Positions 52,839 to 52,913 of a stretch of 52,913 nucleotides of DNA are shown one piece after another; position 1 is the first letter of the stretch, and each line of letters begins with the position of its first letter. The position numbers and the translations under genes were made by a program. The notes under the pieces were generated by a model. That model was not told the origin of the DNA and did no database searches. It saw only the letters and a program-made list of their open reading frames with translations. Source of the DNA: an uncultured Eubacteriales bacterium. GTDB lineage: Bacteria > Bacillota > Clostridia > Peptostreptococcales > Anaerovoracaceae. The stretch spans positions 1 through 52,913 of the forward strand of contig CACYHR010000022.1 of assembly GCA_902774265.1 (NCBI GenBank), in the 5' to 3' direction.

Positions 52839-52860
52839 CCCCGTCCTCTGCAGGGCGGGG
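52839..52860. repeat. GC hairpin resembling an IS605/TnpB-type 3' end
   Basis: CCCCGTCCT-CTGC-AGGGCGGGG followed by ATGAATCGCC. From memory the string GAAG/AGACCCCGTCC...GCGGGG-ATGAATC resembles the hairpin at the 3' ends of IS605/IS1341-type elements (reRNA). No TnpB frame precedes it on the plus strand in this window, so it is an isolated end or belongs to an element beyond the window. Confidence 0.4.
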
Positions 52861-52913
52861 ATGAATCGCCTCTTACATATATACAAGTCCGCAGTTCTTT
52901 CTTAGTATCTTGC

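Overview
The window comes from a low-to-mid GC Gram-positive anaerobe, most likely a member of Clostridia (Eubacteriales). I infer this from AGGAGG-type ribosome binding sites before almost every gene, an ECF-type vitamin S component, a lysine riboswitch, the Ddh route to lysine, lactate-racemase cofactor genes and typical clostridial lipoproteins. No species can be named from sequence reading alone.

Layout. 1-1497 (-) is the start of a secreted lipase-like protein cut by the window edge. 1690-4399 (+) is a compact trio: calcineurin-like phosphoesterase, membrane acyltransferase and sirtuin. At 4.5-7.4 kb an ECF S component lies divergent to a very unusual regulator, a MocR/GntR protein fused to a second, class IV aminotransferase domain. 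7.5-9.6 kb (-) holds a first acetolactate synthase (ilvB-ilvN), and 9.7-10.5 kb (-) an esterase. 10.8-13.6 kb (+) holds larE, larB and a short larC for the nickel-pincer cofactor. 13.8-16.2 kb is a polar amino-acid ABC transporter. 16.2-18.1 kb holds a DMT exporter (-) and tcdA (+).

The core of the window is an approximately 13.5-kb branched-chain amino acid operon (18.3-32.0 kb, +): leader peptide and attenuator, then ilvB-ilvN-ilvC-ilvD-leuA-[309-bp structured element]-leuC-leuD-leuB-DUF815 ATPase-ilvA-ilvE. It covers the whole route from threonine and pyruvate to Ile, Val and Leu. The leader encodes a 36-residue peptide with 13 Ile/Val/Leu codons, followed by a terminator hairpin. This suggests ribosome-mediated attenuation rather than the T-box normally expected in Firmicutes.

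32.1-33.5 kb is a tandem pair of HypB-type GTPases. 33.6-35.4 kb is a diguanylate cyclase gene broken by an exact 95-bp tandem duplication. A tRNA-Val(CAC) follows, then aspartate kinase (-) and an XRE/PIN toxin-antitoxin pair with a consensus promoter and a 16-bp-arm palindrome. 38.2-42.7 kb is a lysine operon: lysine riboswitch, dapA, dapB, ddh, lysA. 42.8-44.9 kb holds an aldo/keto reductase with Fe-S motifs and an esterase. 44.9-46.4 kb (-) is an intact diguanylate cyclase. 46.5-48.7 kb is a structured leader followed by yhdT-panF (sodium/pantothenate symport). pepD, a GNAT acetyltransferase, a secreted basic protein and a small membrane protein complete the window. Hairpins resembling IS200/IS605-type ends occur at 50.3 kb and 52.84 kb.

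Themes. Amino-acid supply (BCAA, lysine, aspartate kinase, amino-acid ABC importer, dipeptidase) dominates. Nickel handling appears twice (lar genes and the hypB pair). The best candidates for new biology are the MocR-class IV aminotransferase fusion that has lost its fold-type I lysine, the ilv leader-peptide attenuator, the 309-bp nested-hairpin element inside the leu genes, and the unequal hypB pair.
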